A stretch of 64,000 nt of DNA from Serratia plymuthica (GTDB lineage Bacteria; Pseudomonadota; Gammaproteobacteria; Enterobacterales; Enterobacteriaceae). The notes under the pieces are model-generated. The model did no database searches. It was not told the origin of the DNA and saw only the letters and a program-made list of their open reading frames with translations. Both the position numbers and the translations under genes were made by a program. The stretch's first letter is position 1. Each line of letters begins with the position of its first letter. This document shows, one piece after another, positions 60,359 to 64,000 of the stretch. The stretch spans positions 3,782,001-3,846,000 of the forward strand of contig NZ_CP068771.1 in NCBI RefSeq assembly GCF_018336935.1. The letters run 5' to 3'.

Positions 60359-61599
60359 AAGGATGCATTTGGCTGGGTGTTGTGTTGTGGGGCATTGCCG
60401 CCACCGGTATTGCGGCACAGGACAAGGAACCGATATCGCTGGCGTTTCAGGACGCCCCGGTCACCCTGGTATTACAGGCGCTGGCGGATTATCAACAGCT
60501 TAATGTGGTTACCGCGGCTGGTGTGGGCGGCAATCTGACATTACGGTTGGATAACGTGCCCTGGCAGCAAGCGCTGGCGGTGATCTTGCGTATGGGGAAA
60601 CTGTCGATGACGCTGGAAGGCAACGTCATGATGGTGTTCCCCGAGCCGGATGAGCAGGAGAAACAGCGGCAACGGTTGGCTTTGGCGCAAAAGCAGCCGC
60701 TGGAAAGCGTGACGCTGACGTTAAATCATGCCGATGCGGTTGAGATTGCCGAAAATCTGAATGCTCAGGGCAGCATTTTGCTGAGCGAACGCGGCAGCGT
60801 GGTGGCGGATAAGCGCACCAATGCATTGCTGATCCGCGATACCGCCTCGGTCGTGGCGTTATTAACCCGGCGCATCGCGGAAATGGATGCGCCGTTGGCG
60901 CAGGTGCAACTGGCGGCGCATATTGTCACCATCAACAGCGAAAGTTTGCGCGAGCTCGGCGTGCGCTGGGGTTTGGCCCCAGATGAAGGCGCAGCAAAGC
61001 CATGGCGGATGGGCGGCTTTAACGTGAGCCTGCCGCTGGAGCGTAGCGCGGTCAACGCCGGTTTCCACTTGGCGCGCATCGGCGGGCGGCTGCTGGATCT
61101 GGAGTTAATGGCGCTGGAGCAGGAGAACCGGGTAGAAATCATCGCCAGCCCGCGCTTGCTGACCGCACATCAGCAAACCGCCAGCATTAAACAGGGCACG
61201 GAAATTCCCTATGAGGTGAGTAGCGGCAGCAGCGGGGCGACATCGATGGAGTTTAAGGAGGCGGTGCTGGGCATGGAGGTTACGCCGAAAATTTTGCCGA
61301 ACGGCCGCATTACGCTGACGCTGCAAATCAGCCAGAACATGCCCGGGCGCTCCATCACCCGGGCAGCCGGCGAGGCGCTGGCTATCGATAAGCAGGAGAT
61401 AAAAACCCAGGTGACGGTAAAAGACGGTGAAACCATTGTGTTGGGCGGCGTATTTCAGCGTCAGAGCGCCCAGGGAGCGGACAAGGTACCGGGCCTCGGG
61501 GATGTTCCACTGCTGGGTTCCTTGTTCAAACAGAGCACCAAACAGCATAAACGACGCGAGCTGGTGATATTCATTACTCCAACATTGATTAAGGCATGA
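60355..61599 (+). CDS. hofQ: Secretin HofQ (DNA-uptake outer-membrane channel)
   Basis: 414 aa with a GTG start overlapping the hofP stop by 4 bp. Signal peptide, N-terminal AMIN/STN-like domain (DAPVTLVLQALADYQQLNVV), an N-domain with LLIRDTASVVALLTRRIAEMD, and the secretin C-domain (IIASPRLLTAHQQTASIKQGTEIPY..., then VPGLGDVPLLGSLFK). Homologue of Haemophilus ComE and PilQ. Confidence 0.92.
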   Translation: MKGCIWLGVVLWGIAATGIAAQDKEPISLAFQDAPVTLVLQALADYQQLNVVTAAGVGGNLTLRLDNVPWQQALAVILRMGKLSMTLEGNVMMVFPEPDEQEKQRQRLALAQKQPLESVTLTLNHADAVEIAENLNAQGSILLSERGSVVADKRTNALLIRDTASVVALLTRRIAEMDAPLAQVQLAAHIVTINSESLRELGVRWGLAPDEGAAKPWRMGGFNVSLPLERSAVNAGFHLARIGGRLLDLELMALEQENRVEIIASPRLLTAHQQTASIKQGTEIPYEVSSGSSGATSMEFKEAVLGMEVTPKILPNGRITLTLQISQNMPGRSITRAAGEALAIDKQEIKTQVTVKDGETIVLGGVFQRQSAQGADKVPGLGDVPLLGSLFKQSTKQHKRRELVIFITPTLIKA

Positions 61600-61948
61600 G
61601 CAGCAGGCTGTCAGGTTCGGTGGAAATCGCCTAAAGTTGATGAGCAGATGCACTTTTTTCTCACCTTGGGGGCATCTGCGTTTGACGCTGCGGCCGATTT
61701 AGCTTACAAGGGTTACCGAATTGAGCACCGAGGTTTTTTTGTTAACGCCAAGACGCCGTTAAAAACGTATGGTTTCCCTCCTGCGGCGTGGATTGCGATT
61801 TATTCGGTTGCCAAACTACCAAGAGTGTTGAGATAATTTTCCGTCTGATCTCGCACTATCGCTCATGAGGTTTCAGTTTAGGTCCCGCCGCTGATTTGAT
61901 TGGCGGGGCGGGTTAACATTAACGAATAGTCTTAGTAATACCAAAAAC
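61600..61948 (+). promoter_or_regulatory. hofQ-aroK gap with aroK leader
   Basis: 349 bp. A 62-codon frame at 61648-61836 shows no family resemblance and is not called. A CCCGCC (61884-61889) / GGCGGG (61902-61907) hairpin lies ~45 bp upstream of aroK with no T-run. A promoter is expected here but I cannot fix it. Confidence 0.4.
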
Positions 61949-62470
61949 ATGGCAGAGAAACGCAATATCTTTCTGGTTGGGCCTATGGGTGCCGGCAAAA
62001 GCACTATTGGCCGTCAGTTAGCTCAGCAACTCAATATGGAGTTCTTCGACTCTGATCAAGAAATTGAGCGACGTACCGGAGCTGACGTGGGCTGGGTATT
62101 CGACGTGGAAGGTGAAGAAGGTTTCCGCGATCGTGAAGAAAAAGTCATTAATGAACTGACGGAAAAGCAAGGGATCGTGCTGGCTACCGGTGGTGGTTCG
62201 GTTAAATCGCGTGAAACGCGTAACCGTCTGTCGGCGCGTGGTGTCGTGGTTTATTTGGAAACCACCATCGAGAAGCAGTTGGCCCGCACTCAGCGCGACA
62301 AAAAGCGTCCGTTGCTGCAGGTTGATTCTCCTCCGCGCGAAGTGCTGGAAGCGCTGGCGAAAGAGCGCAATCCGTTATACGAAGAAATTGCGGATGTCAC
62401 CATCCGCACCGACGATCAAAGCGCTAAAGTGGTTGCCAACCAGATTATCAATATGCTGGAAAGTAACTAA
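61949..62470 (+). CDS. aroK: Shikimate kinase I
   Basis: 173 aa. Phosphorylates shikimate. P-loop [11 protein letters not shown], shikimate-binding [11 protein letters not shown] and [14 protein letters not shown] region with [10 protein letters not shown]. Followed by aroB after 95 bp. Confidence 0.97.
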   Translation: MAEKRNIFLVGPMGAGKSTIGRQLAQQLNMEFFDSDQEIERRTGADVGWVFDVEGEEGFRDREEKVINELTEKQGIVLATGGGSVKSRETRNRLSARGVVVYLETTIEKQLARTQRDKKRPLLQVDSPPREVLEALAKERNPLYEEIADVTIRTDDQSAKVVANQIINMLESN

Positions 62471-62514
62471 TTGCGGTTTCCGTGTTCGCCACGGCAAATG
62501 CGGAAAGACTGATT

Positions 62515-62543
62515 GTGTTCCCCGCAGCAGCGGGGATAAACCA
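62515..62543 (+). repeat. Solitary type I-E CRISPR-repeat-like sequence
   Basis: GTGTTCCCCGC-AGC-AGCGGGGATAAACC: the 28 bp match the enterobacterial type I-E repeat except for two bases in the loop. The stem CCCCGC/GCGGGG is perfect. There is only one copy and no cas gene in the window, so it is not an array. Confidence 0.6.
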
Positions 62544-62565
62544 CACATTGAGAACTGAGCGCGAC

Positions 62566-63663
62566 ATGGAGAGAATTACCGTAACGCTTGGGGAGCGCAG
62601 CTACCCGATTACCATAGCCGCCGGATTGTTTAACGATCCGGCTTCTTTTATGCCGCTAAAGGCGGGTGAACAGGTCATGCTGGTCACCAACCAAACCCTG
62701 GCGCCGCTCTATTTGGACCGGGTCCGGAAGGTGCTTGAGCAGGCTGGCGTAATGGTGGATCAGGTGATTCTACCTGATGGCGAACAGTATAAATCCCTTG
62801 CCGTGCTTGAGCAGGTGTTCTCGGCGCTGCTGCAAAAGCCCCACGGTCGCGATACCACATTGATCGCGCTCGGCGGCGGCGTGGTGGGCGATCTTACCGG
62901 TTTTGCCGCGGCTTGCTATCAGCGCGGTGTCCGCTTTATTCAGGTTCCTACCACATTGCTTTCGCAGGTGGACTCTTCCGTTGGCGGTAAAACCGCCGTC
63001 AATCATCCGCTCGGTAAAAACATGATCGGCGCATTCTATCAGCCTGCTTCAGTGGTGGTTGATCTGGATTGCCTGAAAACCTTACCGGCGCGTGAGCTCT
63101 CCTCCGGTCTGGCCGAAGTGATCAAGTACGGGATTATTCTCGATCGTGATTTCTTCGTCTGGCTGGAAAACAATATCGATGCATTGGTTGCGCTGGATAT
63201 GAATGCCCTGGGCTACTGTATCCGCCGTTGCTGCGAGCTGAAGGCCGAAGTGGTTGCCGCTGATGAACGCGAAAGCGGCCTGCGCGCGCTGCTGAATCTG
63301 GGCCATACTTACGGCCATGCGATCGAAGCGGAAATGGGCTATGGTGTATGGTTGCACGGCGAAGCTGTGGCAGCCGGCATGATGATGGCTGCGCAAACCG
63401 CGCATCGTCTCGGTCAGTTCTCCACCGACGATATTGAACGCATTAGAACACTGTTGTTACGCGCTGGTTTACCGGTGTGCGGGCCGCAGGAAATGGTGCC
63501 GGAATCTTATTTGCCGCACATGATGCGCGACAAGAAAGTGTTGGCCGGCGAACTGCGTCTGGTACTGCCGACGGCCATCGGCCAGGCGGAAGTGCGTAGC
63601 GGAGTCGGGCATGATTTGGTGCTTGCTTCTATCGCAGCTTGCCTTCCTGAACGGCATGCCTGA
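62566..63663 (+). CDS. aroB: 3-dehydroquinate synthase
   Basis: 365 aa from the ATG at 62566 ([15 protein letters not shown], the family start); the longer frame would begin upstream of the CRISPR-like hairpin and encodes nothing recognisable. NAD-dependent second step of the shikimate pathway. Motifs: [32 protein letters not shown], zinc-binding Glu/His in [23 protein letters not shown] and [10 protein letters not shown]. Ribosome site is weak (GAG). Confidence 0.97.
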   Translation: MERITVTLGERSYPITIAAGLFNDPASFMPLKAGEQVMLVTNQTLAPLYLDRVRKVLEQAGVMVDQVILPDGEQYKSLAVLEQVFSALLQKPHGRDTTLIALGGGVVGDLTGFAAACYQRGVRFIQVPTTLLSQVDSSVGGKTAVNHPLGKNMIGAFYQPASVVVDLDCLKTLPARELSSGLAEVIKYGIILDRDFFVWLENNIDALVALDMNALGYCIRRCCELKAEVVAADERESGLRALLNLGHTYGHAIEAEMGYGVWLHGEAVAAGMMMAAQTAHRLGQFSTDDIERIRTLLLRAGLPVCGPQEMVPESYLPHMMRDKKVLAGELRLVLPTAIGQAEVRSGVGHDLVLASIAACLPERHA

Positions 63664-63763
63664 GTAAATCGGACGAAGTAACAGTGGCTTAGCTGCCGTT
63701 TACATCTATTATTAATGATGTGCAAAGCATGACTGATGTCGCTTTGTCATCATCGGGTTAATC

Positions 63764-63802
63764 TGCCCGTGCCACGGTAGGTCTACGGTGGTGGGCTTTT
63801 GC
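63764..63802 (+). terminator. Possible terminator or attenuator between aroB and damX
   Basis: Imperfect stem GCCCGTGCCAC / GTGGTGGGC with a T4 tract, between aroB and damX. Confidence 0.45.
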
Positions 63803-63822
63803 CTCTAGTTGGAGGGTTTCAG

Positions 63823-64000
63823 ATGGATGAGTTTAAACCGGAAGACGATCTCAGACCTGATAGCAGCGATCGTCGTCCTGCACGTTCGCGTAAACCGGCT
63901 CCGGGACCACGCTTTGCCGTCTCACGTCAGCACTTAATGATTGGTATCGGTATTCTGGTGTTGCTGCTGCTGATTATCGGCATCGGCTCGGCGCTGAAGG
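63823..64000 (+). CDS. damX: Cell-division protein DamX, 5' part
   Basis: 59 residues visible before the right edge. [18 protein letters not shown] is the DamX start; a transmembrane segment begins near residue 38 ([19 protein letters not shown]). In E. coli about 100 residues precede this segment, so the cytoplasmic acidic region is much shorter here. The SPOR domain would lie beyond the window. Ribosome site GGAGGG. Confidence 0.92.
   Translation, partial: MDEFKPEDDLRPDSSDRRPARSRKPAPGPRFAVSRQHLMIGIGILVLLLLIIGIGSALK

Noticed and set aside
61648..61836. 62-codon frame in the hofQ-aroK gap
   Set aside because: No good ribosome site or known family; composition resembles noncoding sequence.
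62515..62543. CRISPR array
   Set aside because: Only one repeat-like unit; no spacers, second repeat, leader or cas genes in the window.
62482..62565. Upstream extension of aroB (28 residues)
   Set aside because: The family start MERI is at 62566, and the extension reads through the CRISPR-like hairpin.

Overview
The window is chromosomal DNA from a GC-rich member of the Enterobacterales, most likely Serratia. This rests on three things: near-identity of most proteins to Escherichia coli / Yersinia families, ERIC-type intergenic repeats, and a gene order that follows the E. coli yhhY-gntR-asd-glg-glp-mal-bioH-feo-ompR-pckA-mrcA-hof-aroKB-damX backbone. Genus is an inference; no rRNA or species marker lies in the window. 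I see no phage, IS element, tRNA, rRNA or CRISPR array.

Left end (1-7.9 kb): the 3' part of an inosose dehydratase gene (iolE), an ERIC element, then a minus-strand pair (Tat-exported P1-family peptidase and yhhY acetyltransferase), the iron-stress small RNA RyhB behind a Fur box, the pirin gene yhhW, and a gluconate block (gntR, a gntT-type permease, gntK). A perfect 32-bp palindrome holding two GntR-type boxes precedes gntT. yhgN (MarC family) follows on the minus strand.

Central carbon storage (8-21 kb): asd, then the glycogen operon glgB-glgX-glgC-glgA-glgP (synthesis, debranching, ADP-glucose supply and phosphorolysis in one direction), ending at a two-way terminator shared with glpD. 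glpD has GlpR-like operators upstream, and glpR and glpG follow.

Accessory block (23.1-27.2 kb): four plus-strand genes sit between glpG and glpE, which adjoin each other in E. coli. They encode a DeoR-type HTH fused to a PfkB sugar kinase, a DHDPS/NAL-superfamily lyase with an altered carboxylate-binding motif, a YhcH/NanQ-type (DUF386) sugar anomerase-like protein and an ACS-type MFS transporter. This looks like a self-contained uptake and catabolic pathway for an acidic sugar whose identity is unknown, and it is the best candidate in the window for an undescribed system.

Maltose block (27.6-35.4 kb): malT diverges from malP-malQ across a regulatory gap with MalT boxes. Next come an ERIC element, nfuA-gntX, bioH, a small secreted DUF1471 protein, feoABC (ferrous iron uptake), tex and greB.

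Right half (45-64 kb): ompR-envZ, a FitAB/VapBC-type toxin-antitoxin pair inserted before pckA, hslO-hslR-yrfG, igaA, nudE convergent with mrcA (with duplicated hairpins between them), the hofMNOPQ DNA-uptake/pilus-like operon, aroK-aroB with a solitary CRISPR-repeat-like hairpin between them, and the start of damX with a short cytoplasmic region.
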